Assembly (NCBI GenBank): GCA_021799325.1
Contig: JAJZAS010000002.1
Coordinates: 2,311 to 23,445 of the forward strand
DNA length: 21,135 nt
DNA from: Bacillota bacterium
GTDB taxonomy: Bacteria; Bacillota; Bacilli; Alicyclobacillales; SLC66
Direction: 5' to 3'
The position numbers and the translations under genes were made by a program. The notes beneath the pieces were generated by a model, which saw only the letters and a program-made list of their open reading frames with translations, had not been told where the DNA came from and made no database searches. Shown here piece after piece: positions 1 through 8,522 of this stretch. The stretch's first letter is position 1; the number at the start of each line of letters is the position of its first letter.

Positions 1-1
1 G

Positions 2-169
2 ATCATGCGTCCCAAGCAGGAAGGGCAATTGGCACATTTTTATACGATTGTGACGAAAGAGACAAAGGATCAGGATTTTGCGCTAAGCAGGCAGCGTTTT
101 TTGACGGAACAGGGCTATCATTATGACATCGTAGATGCACCGGAACTGTTGGTGGAAGAGGTGTACTGA
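2..169 (+). CDS. XPB/Ssl2-type DNA repair helicase, C-terminal end only (partial)
   Basis: An open frame enters from the left edge and stops with TGA at 167-169, giving the last 55 residues of a protein. It begins in the RPKQEG context and continues with FYTIVTKET, then RQRFLTEQGY. That order (R-P-K, then AxFYxLVxxDT, then KRQxFLxxQGY) is the C-terminal end of motif VI and the following helix of the superfamily 2 helicase XPB/ERCC3 as I know the family. The activity is ATP-dependent 3'-5' DNA unwinding or translocation; in bacteria the physiological role is poorly defined. The next gene begins 3 bases after the stop and encodes the usual partner of bacterial XPB. The N-terminal 80-90 percent lies outside the window, so the ATPase motifs cannot be checked. 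Confidence 0.85.
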   Translation: MMRPKQEGQLAHFYTIVTKETKDQDFALSRQRFLTEQGYHYDIVDAPELLVEEVY

Positions 170-172
170 GTT

Positions 173-1837
173 TTGCGGGTCTGGTATGTGTTGTCTTTTA
201 TGGGATGGGATGAACTACGGAAACTGGCAAGCACGGTTGAAGTGAATTTACCTACGACAAAGCAGGAAGCGATGCTCAAATTATCGGAATTTCTGCAAAC
301 CGAAGAAGGCTTTGATCGGGCATATGCCATGCTCGATGCAAGGGAAAAACTGTGGTTGCAGCAAATTCTTTTTGGCATGCAGTCAGATGGTTATTCGCAT
401 TTTTTTCCGAAAAACCTGCTCTATAGCTGGTTTGTCAATGATTTAGACAAGCGGCATGAAGCAGAATTGGCTTTGACGAAATTTCAGAGTCTAGGGTTAT
501 TTGGGAAAAGCCATAATTGGTATGCGAGTGAGAGTTTTGAATTTGCTGACGAAATGTTACCGTTTTTAATCGATCGCCTATATGACGATCTCTTCAATGG
601 GATCCCGAACGTGAAGGATGAAGTCGAGGTGATCCACCAGCTTGGCATGACATTCTCCCGCGATGTGGCGAGGTTTATCTCTTTATTGGTAAAAAGACCA
701 GTTGGCTTTACTAAAAATGATGTGATTTACAAACGGGAAGTACCGAAAGTGTTGCCATTTTTCCGTACCGCCAAAACCATGCAGCTTGAAGGGACAGGCA
801 TTTGGGAGGGTGTAAACGGCGCGATCGTCATGACGGTGAGGCAACTGGTGAATCAGCACTTGATCCGGCTTGAAGAGGGAAAGGTCTCGGTGGTGGGACA
901 GCAAGTCGAAAAGTGGTTGCAAATGAGCGATGAGGCGCTTTCTGACTGGATGCTTGAACTCACATACGGCATGATCAAGGAAAGGCAAAATTACATGGCA
1001 GAACTGCTGTTTCAGTGGTTGAGACATGGGACACCGGGTGAATGGATGCCTATTCGCACCGTCTTTGCCCCCCTTGAAGCACTTGGCACGGAGAAATCCT
1101 CCCAGCCGTGGATCAGCGTTGTCGATTATTTTATCAGTATTGCATCTACCACGGGGATCATCGATTATGGCATCAGTAACGAGCGCGGACTGGTGATGCG
1201 GATTGCCAGGCGGTCGATTGGCGCATCGAAAAAGCTATACGTCCAGCCTAATATGGAATTGCTGGTACCAGAGGAAGCTCCTCTAGCACTGCACTTTCTC
1301 GCGGGCCAATTAGCGGAATTGAAACGCGCAGATCTGATGTCCACTTATCAACTGAACAAAGAACGCATCCTGCACCTTTGCGATCGCGGTTGGACTTATG
1401 AAGATATGGCAAGCGCGCTCGAATTGATCAGCGAAAATCCGGTGGCGCCAAGTGTGCTAAAAACCGTCCGTGACTGGGTAGGATCGTACAACCGCGCGGT
1501 GCTTTGGGATGCGATGATCATCAAGTTCCAGGCATCGGAATGGTTTTACGCGTTTACAAGTGACAGGCGCTCGGCAGGAGTCGTAATCGAGTCCATCGGG
1601 GATCTAGCGGTGATCATCAAGCGCAGCGGGGAAAAAACTGCGAGAGAGATTTTGGCGGATATCGGCGCGCCTGCACCGCTCGCGGTGAGAAAGCCTGTGG
1701 TGGAAGGCGCGACGATTTCTGGCGCAGGTCTGAAAATGAACAAGGCGAATGCGGAAGCGCTTAGCCGTATCACCGGAGTAGGGATGATCGAGCTTTTGCG
1801 AATGAAATTTCCTGTTGGCGCGAACGTTAAGGAGTAA
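173..1837 (+). CDS. helicase-associated protein with XPB/Ssl2 N-terminal-like (Helicase_C_3) domain
   Basis: A protein of about 554 residues. The N-terminal third is helical (LRKLASTVEVNLPTTKQEAM), which looks like the 'LP.TK.ELI..L' repeat of this family. Around residues 360-440 the segment LYVQPNMELLVPEEAPLAL, then YQLNKERILHLCDRGW and APSVLKTVRDW, matches the Helicase_C_3 (XPB/Ssl2-like) domain as I know it. The domain has no ATPase motifs of its own and probably acts as a partner of the XPB helicase just upstream; the 3-base gap implies translational coupling. Mycobacteria have a comparable XPB/Helicase_C_3 neighbour pair (Rv0861c/Rv0862c). I use the TTG at 173 because GGAAGAGG sits about 12 bases upstream; an in-frame ATG at 200 has no convincing ribosome binding site. 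The start is therefore uncertain by 9 codons. Confidence 0.72.
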   Translation: MRVWYVLSFMGWDELRKLASTVEVNLPTTKQEAMLKLSEFLQTEEGFDRAYAMLDAREKLWLQQILFGMQSDGYSHFFPKNLLYSWFVNDLDKRHEAELALTKFQSLGLFGKSHNWYASESFEFADEMLPFLIDRLYDDLFNGIPNVKDEVEVIHQLGMTFSRDVARFISLLVKRPVGFTKNDVIYKREVPKVLPFFRTAKTMQLEGTGIWEGVNGAIVMTVRQLVNQHLIRLEEGKVSVVGQQVEKWLQMSDEALSDWMLELTYGMIKERQNYMAELLFQWLRHGTPGEWMPIRTVFAPLEALGTEKSSQPWISVVDYFISIASTTGIIDYGISNERGLVMRIARRSIGASKKLYVQPNMELLVPEEAPLALHFLAGQLAELKRADLMSTYQLNKERILHLCDRGWTYEDMASALELISENPVAPSVLKTVRDWVGSYNRAVLWDAMIIKFQASEWFYAFTSDRRSAGVVIESIGDLAVIIKRSGEKTAREILADIGAPAPLAVRKPVVEGATISGAGLKMNKANAEALSRITGVGMIELLRMKFPVGANVKE

Positions 1838-1860
1838 ATACGCGCCGGGAGGAAATTTAT

Positions 1861-2517
1861 GTGAAAAAAATCATCATTTTTCTTGCTAGTTTACTGATTG
1901 CTTGTTTGGCGTTGCCTTTTGATGTGCATGCCAATTCGACGGTGATTCTTGTGGATCCAGGCCATGGGGGGATAGACGGCGGAACAGGGAGAGGGCCACT
2001 GCTTGAAAAGAACCTGAACCTAGACATCGCCTTGAAGACTAGAAATTGGCTGCAAAAAAGTGGATTTACTGTAAAAATGACAAGGGACAATGATGTCGAC
2101 CTGTCATCTCTTTATCCCTCCCCTATTCAGAGCCGACACAAACGCGACCTGCAAAATCGGCTTGTCATGATTCGCAAGGAAAGTCCTGCGCTTTTTATCA
2201 GCATCCACATCAACAGTTCGACGCAACCAAAAGATAAAGGTCCACTTGTTTTTTATGCGGTAGAGTCGTCCGAGGGGAAGGTGCTTGCAACAGAAGTGCA
2301 ATCGGCGCTGAATCAGGTGGCCGTATCCACGCAACGGCCTGTAGGGAGGAAGAACCTTTTTTTAATCAGGCATGCGCCATGTCCGGGAGTGCTCGCGGAG
2401 ATGGGGTATGTTACCAATGAGGTGGATGCGAAGCGTTTGCTTGACGCTACTTACAGGGACAAACTGGCACGCGCTATGGCAGAGGCAGTGAAGCGTTTCC
2501 TGCAATTGTCTACCTGA
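1861..2517 (+). CDS. cwlD: N-acetylmuramoyl-L-alanine amidase, CwlD-like (Amidase_3)
   Basis: A 218-residue secreted amidase. Residues 1-24 form a signal peptide (KK, a hydrophobic stretch, then VHAN). The zinc site of Amidase_3 is complete: H35 in DPGHGGIDGG, E49 in LLEKNLNLDIA and H116 in SIHINSS. The catalytic Glu is E180 in LAEMGYVTN. In Bacillus, CwlD (about 237 residues) removes the peptide side chain from N-acetylmuramic acid during synthesis of muramic-delta-lactam in the spore cortex. The length and single-domain layout, with no SH3b, LysM or SPOR repeats, fit CwlD better than a vegetative autolysin. The start is GTG 1861, with GGGAGGAAA about 6 bases upstream. An ATG overlapping at 1859 is out of frame and meets TGA at once. 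If the assignment is right, the host makes endospores. Confidence 0.8.
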   Translation: MKKIIIFLASLLIACLALPFDVHANSTVILVDPGHGGIDGGTGRGPLLEKNLNLDIALKTRNWLQKSGFTVKMTRDNDVDLSSLYPSPIQSRHKRDLQNRLVMIRKESPALFISIHINSSTQPKDKGPLVFYAVESSEGKVLATEVQSALNQVAVSTQRPVGRKNLFLIRHAPCPGVLAEMGYVTNEVDAKRLLDATYRDKLARAMAEAVKRFLQLST

Positions 2518-2520
2518 TAA

Positions 2521-2529
2521 TGATACAAT
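2521..2529 (+). promoter_or_regulatory. possible extended -10 promoter for the M42 peptidase gene
   Basis: TGATACAAT (TG-N-TACAAT) lies just after the amidase stop codon and about 35 bases before the next ATG. The extended TG supports a sigma-A promoter. No good -35 is visible at 16-18 bases (TGCAAT at 2501-2506 is poor), so this is a modest candidate for an internal promoter. Confidence 0.35.
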
Positions 2530-2563
2530 AGTTTAAGGTATTTTGTCGGAGAGGAGCAAATCG

Positions 2564-3601
2564 ATGGATACAGTTAATTTAGCATTAGATCATATTCTGA
2601 ATCTGGTGTCCATTCCTAGCCCAACGGGGTTTACAGAGGGTGCTATTCAGTACTGCGAAAAGGTACTTGAAGATATTGGCGTTCATTTTATCCGTACGAT
2701 GAAGGGCGGTTTGTCTATCATCGTGCCAGGCGAATCGGAGAGAACCCGCGTGCTCGCGGCGCATGTGGATACGCTTGGCGCAATGGTCAAGCAAGTGCTT
2801 CCTTCCGGTCGGTTGAAGATTACGCCTATCGGCGGATTTCGTATGCAGGTGATCGAAGGGGAGTACTGCAAAGTACATACGTTTGGTGGCAATATTTATT
2901 CAGGTACCATCGTCGCTCATAAGGCCTCCACTCACGTATACAGAGAGGCGGAAGAGCGCACGGAGGAGACCATTGAGATTCGTTTGGACGAGGTGGTGTC
3001 AAATGAGGGAGACGTAGAGGCACTTGGCATACGCGTTGGTGATATCGTGTCCTTTGATGCAAGACCCGTGCTGACGCCAAGTGGGTTTTTGAAATCCCGC
3101 CATTTGGATGACAAGGCGAGCGTGGGCATCCTTCTCGCCTTATTACAAAGCATGAATGAGGAAAAATGGACACTTCCTTACAGTCTGCAAATTTTGATCA
3201 GTACGGATGAAGAGATCGGCTATGGCGGCAATTCGAATATTTCAGCAAATGCCTTTGAATATTTAGCGGTCGACATGGGAGCTATCGGTGATGGGCTCTC
3301 CACCACGGAATATGTGGTGTCCATCTGCGCGAAGGATTCGAGCGGTCCTTATCATTACGGACTTCGTAAGCAACTTGTGGAACTTGCGGAAGCGAATGAG
3401 ATCAAACACGCCATCGATGTGTTTCCCTACTATGCATCGGACGCAAGTGCAGCGCGGCGTGCAGGATATGATCTTGCCACGGCGCTGATTGGGCCTGGCA
3501 TCGATTCTTCTCATGCTTATGAGAGGACGCACAAAGATTCAATTGATGCCACCTTACAACTAGTAAAGCTGTATTTATCAAGTCCTTCAGTGTGTGAGTA
3601 A
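2564..3601 (+). CDS. M42 family metallo-aminopeptidase
   Basis: 345 residues, cytoplasmic. M42 (glutamyl/lysyl aminopeptidase, CelM/FrvX/YsdC-like) enzymes are co-catalytic two-metal exopeptidases, usually tetrahedral dodecamers, that trim peptides from the N-terminus. The metal and catalytic residues can all be placed: H67 in AAHVDT, bridging D182 or D183 in HLDDKAS, catalytic E216 and ligand E217 in STDEEIG, D237 in AVDMG and H317 in SSHAYERTH. The insertion from about residue 85 to 165 corresponds to the PDZ-like dimerisation domain. ATG 2564 is preceded by GGAGAGGAG at 2548-2556, which is far better than the upstream in-frame TTG at 2543. Which B. subtilis paralogue (YsdC, YtoP or YhfE) is closest cannot be decided by eye. 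Confidence 0.9.
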   Translation: MDTVNLALDHILNLVSIPSPTGFTEGAIQYCEKVLEDIGVHFIRTMKGGLSIIVPGESERTRVLAAHVDTLGAMVKQVLPSGRLKITPIGGFRMQVIEGEYCKVHTFGGNIYSGTIVAHKASTHVYREAEERTEETIEIRLDEVVSNEGDVEALGIRVGDIVSFDARPVLTPSGFLKSRHLDDKASVGILLALLQSMNEEKWTLPYSLQILISTDEEIGYGGNSNISANAFEYLAVDMGAIGDGLSTTEYVVSICAKDSSGPYHYGLRKQLVELAEANEIKHAIDVFPYYASDASAARRAGYDLATALIGPGIDSSHAYERTHKDSIDATLQLVKLYLSSPSVCE

Positions 3602-3622
3602 AGTGGTGGGAGGAGACCCGTG

Positions 3623-4390
3623 ATGTTGTTACAAGATCGAGTCATTTTGGTGATGGGCGTAGCGAACAAGCGCAGCATTGCTTGGGCGATTGCACAGGCG
3701 CTGCACCGGGAGGGCGCCAAGCTGATTTTTACCTATCAGGGAGAGCGGTTTTTTAAAGGCGTTCAGGAACTGGTGGAAGCCCACATACCGGGATCAAGGT
3801 TACTCAATTGTGACGTGACCATCGACGAGGAAATCGATGCGGTGATGGAGGATATTGTTAAGCACGAAGGCATCCTACATGGTGTGGTGCACAGCCTTGC
3901 CTACGCCAGGCCTGAAGACCTTGGCGGGGCATTTAAGGATACCTCACGTGATGGGTATCTTCTGGCGCAAAATATTTCCTCTTATTCACTTGTGGCTGTG
4001 GCACGTCGCGCTAGTCGTCTGATGACAGAGGGTGGCAGCATCATGGCTATGACGTACCTTGGCGGGGAACGGGTAGTCGAAAACTACAATGTCATGGGCG
4101 TGGCGAAAGCGGCACTCGATATGAGCATGCGCTATCTGGCCAGTGAATTGGGGCCGCAAAATATTCGCTTGAATGCGATTTCGGCTGGTCCTGTTCGCAC
4201 GCTTTCTGCAAAAGGAGTCAAGGACTTTAATTCATTTTTACACATCTTTGATGAAAAAGCGCCACTCAGGCGGCCCACTGATCCTGAAGAGGTAGCCGAC
4301 ACCGCCGTCTACCTGATGAGCGACTGGTCGCGAGGATTGACGGGAGAGGTTTTGCACGTCGATAGCGGGTTTCACGTGTTAGGCATGTAA
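3623..4390 (+). CDS. fabI: enoyl-[acyl-carrier-protein] reductase (NADH), FabI
   Basis: 255 residues, a short-chain dehydrogenase-like reductase. It reduces the trans-2-enoyl-ACP in the last step of each fatty acid elongation cycle and is the target of triclosan-type inhibitors. The cofactor-binding GVANKRSIAWAIAQAL is typical of FabI. The catalytic set is Y145 in MTYLGGER, Y155 and K162 in YNVMGVAK (Tyr-X6-Lys), aligning with E. coli Y146, Y156 and K163. The substrate-binding region AISAGPVRTLSAKGVKDF is intact, and the length is normal for the family. The start could be GTG 3620 or ATG 3623; the GGGAGGAG at 3608-3615 gives better spacing to ATG 3623. The gene follows the M42 gene by 21 bases, so the two are probably cotranscribed. 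A strong hairpin ends the transcript. Confidence 0.95.
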   Translation: MLLQDRVILVMGVANKRSIAWAIAQALHREGAKLIFTYQGERFFKGVQELVEAHIPGSRLLNCDVTIDEEIDAVMEDIVKHEGILHGVVHSLAYARPEDLGGAFKDTSRDGYLLAQNISSYSLVAVARRASRLMTEGGSIMAMTYLGGERVVENYNVMGVAKAALDMSMRYLASELGPQNIRLNAISAGPVRTLSAKGVKDFNSFLHIFDEKAPLRRPTDPEEVADTAVYLMSDWSRGLTGEVLHVDSGFHVLGM

Positions 4391-4402
4391 ATTATGACAA
4401 AA

Positions 4403-4440
4403 CAAACCGCCACGCTGGATGAGTGTGGCGGTTTGCTTTT
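4403..4440. terminator. bidirectional rho-independent terminator between fabI and the NYN gene
   Basis: A 14-bp stem (4403-4416 pairing with 4422-4435, one G-T pair) built on CAAACCGCCAC / GTGGCGGTTTG, with a 5-base loop. It is followed on the plus strand by CTTTT (4436-4440). On the minus strand the stem is followed by TTTT (complement of 4399-4402). It lies between two converging stop codons (4390 and 4448), so it can serve both genes. Confidence 0.9.
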
Positions 4441-4447
4441 AGAAAGA

Positions 4448-5386
4448 CTAGAAATTGGTAGGTATTTTTTCGTTAATGGGGAAATCGTCTACTGATACGT
4501 CTTCATTCAGGACGATATTCTTATGGGTGCCAAATTCATTAGTGCGAAGCTCTTCGCGAATAATGTTGTAGCGATGGAGCAGTTCGATGACTTGGCTGGC
4601 TGTATTGCTCGGAATCGATAGGTAATCGGCGAGGCCGTCACGCAACCATTTGGGGCCAAGGTTTTTTGTCTTATTCGCTGGTTGCGCATGCCATTCGGAG
4701 ATGTAGACGATTGCTTCCTGCAGGTAATCCGTTGGATTTTTCGGACTGATATCGACACTCAAAAAATCAAGCAAATCATAGCTTTCATGCGCATAATTGC
4801 GAATGTCCGTGTGCTTTGCAATCGCGTCCTCCACGTAGAACAGTTCTACATGCTTTCCACGATACAACATGCGACTCATGATCGGTATCATATCACTGTC
4901 CGCTGTAACAAAGACATAACAGGTAATATTGGGATCTGAGTAACAAGTCTCCATGGCATCTATAGAAAGTTCGATATCAGAAGCGTTTTTGGCCTTATCT
5001 TCATTTTTGCCGTTGGCATACACGTGACGGATTTGTATGCGTTTTTTCTGAAGGCTGGTTAAGTTGGCATCGACTTGTTCAAAATCTGCATAGGCGCGAT
5101 AAAGCCTGACGTTGTCTTTGCCGTAAAATTCCCATAATCGTTCAAACAAATTGCGATCTGCGTCTTCGTGATCGGGGTCGTGCCTGTACCTGTTCATCAG
5201 CGTCCAATAGACATTGTCATAATCGACAAAGATAGCAACATTGTCTTTTGGGTTATGTCTTGACAAACGGTTGATGGCCGATTCCACAGCGTTGCTGATG
5301 GCCTGGTTGTAAAATCTAGCCACTTCTTCCAATCGCTCTTCTTGTTTGGCAGATGACGCAGAGGACGAATTTTTTTCTTGTCTCAT
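4448..5386 (-). CDS. NYN domain (PIN-like) putative ribonuclease
   Basis: 312 residues, cytoplasmic. The NYN (LabA/DUF88, PIN-like) fold carries an acidic metal site for RNA cleavage. Visible acidic positions are D55 and D57 in FVDYDNVYW, D137 and D143 in ASDIELSIDAM, and D163 and D165 in TADSDMIP. All four family motifs are therefore present and the protein should be catalytically competent. Residues 1-45 are a polar, probably helical extension (SSSASSAKQEERLEEV). After the NYN domain (about 48-205) the C-terminal 90 residues (KWLRDGLADYL, then ASQVIELLHRYNIIREE) look like a winged-helix nucleic-acid-binding module. ATG 5386 has GGGAGGA 7 bases upstream. The gene is monocistronic: a shared terminator lies downstream and a divergent promoter region upstream. 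The substrate is unknown. Confidence 0.8.
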   Translation of the reverse strand: MRQEKNSSSASSAKQEERLEEVARFYNQAISNAVESAINRLSRHNPKDNVAIFVDYDNVYWTLMNRYRHDPDHEDADRNLFERLWEFYGKDNVRLYRAYADFEQVDANLTSLQKKRIQIRHVYANGKNEDKAKNASDIELSIDAMETCYSDPNITCYVFVTADSDMIPIMSRMLYRGKHVELFYVEDAIAKHTDIRNYAHESYDLLDFLSVDISPKNPTDYLQEAIVYISEWHAQPANKTKNLGPKWLRDGLADYLSIPSNTASQVIELLHRYNIIREELRTNEFGTHKNIVLNEDVSVDDFPINEKIPTNF

Positions 5387-5406
5387 CAGAGTCCTCCCAA
5401 GTATTA

Positions 5407-5419
5407 GCGGTATAACCGC
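5407..5419. repeat. short inverted repeat, possible operator of the NYN gene
   Basis: GCGGT-ATA-ACCGC is a perfect 5-bp inverted repeat with a 3-base centre. It lies 21-33 bases upstream of the NYN start codon, where a repressor or an RNA hairpin next to the ribosome binding site could act. It is short enough to be chance. Confidence 0.3.
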
Positions 5420-5650
5420 ATTAAAGTTATGTTCTTCAGATAAAGCTTTTTTCCTGCATATGCTCTATATTATTATGCGAACAGCACCCTGTGCAGTTCC
5501 AGATGTACGGTGTAGGTTAATCGTATGTGATTCTATCAATCATTATTTGCCATTTATCGAGTGTTTATACATTCGCGATGATTGCGTGGATGAAATTTCC
5601 CCCCTTTCGTAAAATGAGTGTACCACATTTGTAAGCTGGATGTCTTTGCC

Positions 5651-5680
5651 TTGAATACAAGAATTGATCAGAGTGATACT
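5651..5680 (+). promoter_or_regulatory. candidate sigma-A promoter of the P-type ATPase operon
   Basis: TTGAAT (5651-5656), an 18-base spacer, then GATACT (5675-5680). The first hexamer matches TTGACA at four positions and the second matches TATAAT at four. It would give a leader of about 20 bases before ATG 5706 with its own ribosome binding site. Confidence 0.45.
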
Positions 5681-5705
5681 AGCTCCGTAAAAGGTGGGAG
5701 TTAGC

Positions 5706-8522
5706 ATGCTGATCGAATCGATAGCGTCAAATGACGAACGTATAGAGGTGGTGCGGGAGTGGCCGGGGAGGTCGCGTATCAGCGTGAAGGGACTTCGCGA
5801 CAATCGGCAAATGGCCACTTTTTTAACGCAAGCATTTGGTGATGGACCAGACTGCATGGCATTAGCAGATTGGCGGACTGGAAGGGTGCTTTTCGTAAAA
5901 AAAGGTCAGCCCGCTGTAGATGCCGGTTGGAATGAAGAAGTAAAGCTGCGCTTAAACGCCGCGCTTACCCAGTACCGTGAATGGACGACTGCTGCAATCC
6001 CTGATCAGGAACGCTTGGAAAAAATCATTACAAGTGGCGGCTTAAGCACCGATGAGGCGTCTCAAAGTCTGGCACATATCGGTCCAAATGAGTTACCTTC
6101 GCCGCGAAACCAAGGTTGGCGTGACATTATCGCGCAGCAGATGCAGGATCGAATGACCTTGTTGTTACTTTTTGCCGCTCTAGGGTCTCTGGCGCTAAAA
6201 CGCAGGATCGATGCGTTTGCCATCCTATCCGTGCTTTTGATTAGCGCGGGAGTGGCAATCTGGCAAGAGAGCCAAATTCGCAAGGAGGACGAAGGGTTAA
6301 AAATCCTGGAGGCAAGTGTGGCTCATGTAAAAAGGGATGGCATCAAACAGGTGTTACCTGCGAGAGAATTGGTGCCTGGCGATGTGGTGTTCCTGGAAGC
6401 CGGCGATGCGGTACCTGCGGATGGGTATCTGCTTCAGGCCAATCGTTTACAGGTGGATGAGTCGACCTTGACGGGTGAGGCAGTTCCTGTCATGAAGGCA
6501 CCAGATGCAGCTAGGACTGTGGCTCTTTTTATGGGAACTACGGTGACTGGTGGCACGGCAAAGATGATCGTGATTTCAACAGGAGCCAATACTGTTTTAG
6601 GTAAAATGGCAAGTGAACTCTATCGCAAAAAATATGAATTGACGCCACTGCAAAAAAATCTCCAGCAACTTTCCCGGAATTTTTCACTATTTATCGCCAT
6701 CTGGGTAGGAATGACGGCAGCGATTGCCTTGATTCGCGGCCATACCCTAACAGAGGTGTTAATGACCAACCTTACCATGTATATTTCCGCGATACCTGAA
6801 GGATTGCCGCTATTACTTCTTGTGGCGCAAGTCTACACTGCTCGCAAAGTGCATCGCTCCGTTTTACAGGTGCGCCGTCTGCAATCTCTGGAGGCGCTGG
6901 CTGCAACGACAGTATGGTGTGCCGACAAAACTGGTACCCTGACGCGAAACGAAATGACCGTGCTTGAAAAGTGGGAGACTTCGTTGAATGATGAAATGTT
7001 TCCCTCGCTGCTGGAGTGTGCGGTGCTTTGCAACAACGTGGATGTGAACGAAAAGAACGGGTTAGGAGATCCGCTTGAGATTGCCCTGATTCGCTACGCT
7101 ACCGGACAAGGCGTAGATGTGAACCAAACCACTTTCAATTATCGACGAATGGCTGAAGAGCCATTTGACTCTGCAACGAGACGGATGACGGTGGTGGTTG
7201 AACATGTCGACGGTCAAAAATGGCTGATTGTCAAAGGGGCGCCCGAAACGGTGCTATCTTATTGTGAAGCAGTGAAAGGAGAAAGTGTTGACGAGGTATT
7301 AAGCGATTTGGAACGCCAGGCTGAAGAAAGCGCTTATAAGATCATCGCATTTGCCATTCGGTCACTTGGTCGTTATGAAGACGAGAATAATTTTTCAGGG
7401 TTGCTAACAAAAATGAAGTATCTTGGCAGCCTGGGACTTGTGGATCCTCCTCGCATGGAGGCGATGGAAAGTTTAGAGCGGTTGCAGCAAGAGGGGATTA
7501 AGGTCGCGATGCTGACAGGGGACCACCCAGCCACGGCAGCGGCGGTAGGCAGACGGATCAAGCTGCAACAGGATCCGTCCCTTAAAGTGATGACAGGTGA
7601 CGAGGTAGATCGCCTAAGTGCCAGCGAATTGCAAAAGGCGGTGGGCACCACGGCTATTTTTGCCCGTTTGACGCCGATGCAGAAGGTGAAAGTGGTACAA
7701 GCGATGAAGGACAATGGTGAAGTGGTAGCCATGACTGGCGATGGTGTCAATGATGCGCTTGCCATTCGCCATGCGGATGTGGGCATTGCGATGGGCAGTC
7801 AGGGAAGCGAGGTGGCAAAACGGTCCAGTTCACTCTGGTTAATGGGGGACGACCTTGGCAATTTTGTGAAGGGTTATCGGGAAGGCCGCCACATGCTTGC
7901 TAAAATGGAACGGGCGATCGGTTATCTGCTTTCAGGGAACATCAGTGAAGTGATTTTCATGAGCTCCTGCGTCTGGCTGGGTTGGCCCATTGCCTTTAAT
8001 CCTACACAAATCTTGTTGATCAATATCCTCACCGATTCTGTTCCTACCTTTATCCTTCTTACTCATTCCCAAGCAGAGTATCCGTTTGGGAAAGGTGGCA
8101 GGCTATTTGGCCACTTATTCTGGCGGCAGATCATGGTTCGCTCGGTAACGATGGGGGTAGTCTCACTTGGCATCTACAGGATTGGGCTTGGACTTTACCA
8201 GAATGTCTCGACGGCCAGGACGATGGCTCTTTTTTCTGTGATTACTAGTCAAATGTCGCAATTAGAGAGTTGGAGATCTGATACGGGCCAATCGATTGTT
8301 CCAAAAGGGAAATGGCTGAGGGGAACGGTAACGGGAACGATGTTAGCGCTGTTGGCAAGCATTTATTTGCCTGGAATGCAGCGAATTTTTGGCACAAGGG
8401 CACTTCCTACTTCGGGAATTCTACTCAGTGCGATTGGCGCTGCTTTGGTTGGTAAAATCGCCAATTTGACCTTAAAAAAGGAGGATATCCATGCAGGAGA
8501 ATTTGCACTATCAACTGAGTGA
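5706..8522 (+). CDS. P2-type cation-transporting ATPase with N-terminal HMA_2-like domain (probably Ca2+)
   Basis: 938 residues. Residues 10-65 (WPGRSRISVKGL, then DWRTGRVLFV) resemble the cysteine-free HMA_2 domain, followed by the usual N-terminal cation-ATPase segment (GPNELPSPRNQGW). Core motifs are TGEAVPV (256-262), phosphorylated D407 in DKTGTLT, KGAPE, MLTGDHPAT and TGDGVND (677-683). Cation-site residues compare with SERCA as follows: E365 in IPEGLP (E309), N745 and E748 in SGNISEV (N768, E771), and N773, T776 and D777 in NILTD (N796, T799, D800). The position of SERCA E908 is Q849 here. Site II is thus complete, which favours Ca2+ (or Mn2+) efflux. The Ca2+/H+ antiporter downstream supports this. 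ATG 5706 is chosen because AAGGTGGGAG (5691-5700) is its ribosome binding site; the GTG at 5694 lies inside that site. Confidence 0.88.
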   Translation: MLIESIASNDERIEVVREWPGRSRISVKGLRDNRQMATFLTQAFGDGPDCMALADWRTGRVLFVKKGQPAVDAGWNEEVKLRLNAALTQYREWTTAAIPDQERLEKIITSGGLSTDEASQSLAHIGPNELPSPRNQGWRDIIAQQMQDRMTLLLLFAALGSLALKRRIDAFAILSVLLISAGVAIWQESQIRKEDEGLKILEASVAHVKRDGIKQVLPARELVPGDVVFLEAGDAVPADGYLLQANRLQVDESTLTGEAVPVMKAPDAARTVALFMGTTVTGGTAKMIVISTGANTVLGKMASELYRKKYELTPLQKNLQQLSRNFSLFIAIWVGMTAAIALIRGHTLTEVLMTNLTMYISAIPEGLPLLLLVAQVYTARKVHRSVLQVRRLQSLEALAATTVWCADKTGTLTRNEMTVLEKWETSLNDEMFPSLLECAVLCNNVDVNEKNGLGDPLEIALIRYATGQGVDVNQTTFNYRRMAEEPFDSATRRMTVVVEHVDGQKWLIVKGAPETVLSYCEAVKGESVDEVLSDLERQAEESAYKIIAFAIRSLGRYEDENNFSGLLTKMKYLGSLGLVDPPRMEAMESLERLQQEGIKVAMLTGDHPATAAAVGRRIKLQQDPSLKVMTGDEVDRLSASELQKAVGTTAIFARLTPMQKVKVVQAMKDNGEVVAMTGDGVNDALAIRHADVGIAMGSQGSEVAKRSSSLWLMGDDLGNFVKGYREGRHMLAKMERAIGYLLSGNISEVIFMSSCVWLGWPIAFNPTQILLINILTDSVPTFILLTHSQAEYPFGKGGRLFGHLFWRQIMVRSVTMGVVSLGIYRIGLGLYQNVSTARTMALFSVITSQMSQLESWRSDTGQSIVPKGKWLRGTVTGTMLALLASIYLPGMQRIFGTRALPTSGILLSAIGAALVGKIANLTLKKEDIHAGEFALSTE

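Larger units (their letters stand above)
5387..5705. other. divergent intergenic region upstream of the NYN and P-type ATPase genes
   Basis: About 319 bases without a credible gene. Near the NYN start there is a small inverted repeat (GCGGT-ATA-ACCGC, 5407-5419). A/T-rich stretches with TAAT-type boxes lie at about 5465-5480 on the minus strand. A plus-strand promoter candidate lies at 5651-5680. The region has no convincing riboswitch fold: I looked for the yybP-ykoY (Mn2+) core because of the metal genes downstream and did not find it. No tRNA is present. Confidence 0.5.

Noticed and set aside
5387..5693. Possible yybP-ykoY manganese riboswitch before the metal-transport block
   Set aside because: The conserved core sequence and paired stems could not be found on the plus strand, and the candidate promoter leaves only a leader of about 20 bases.
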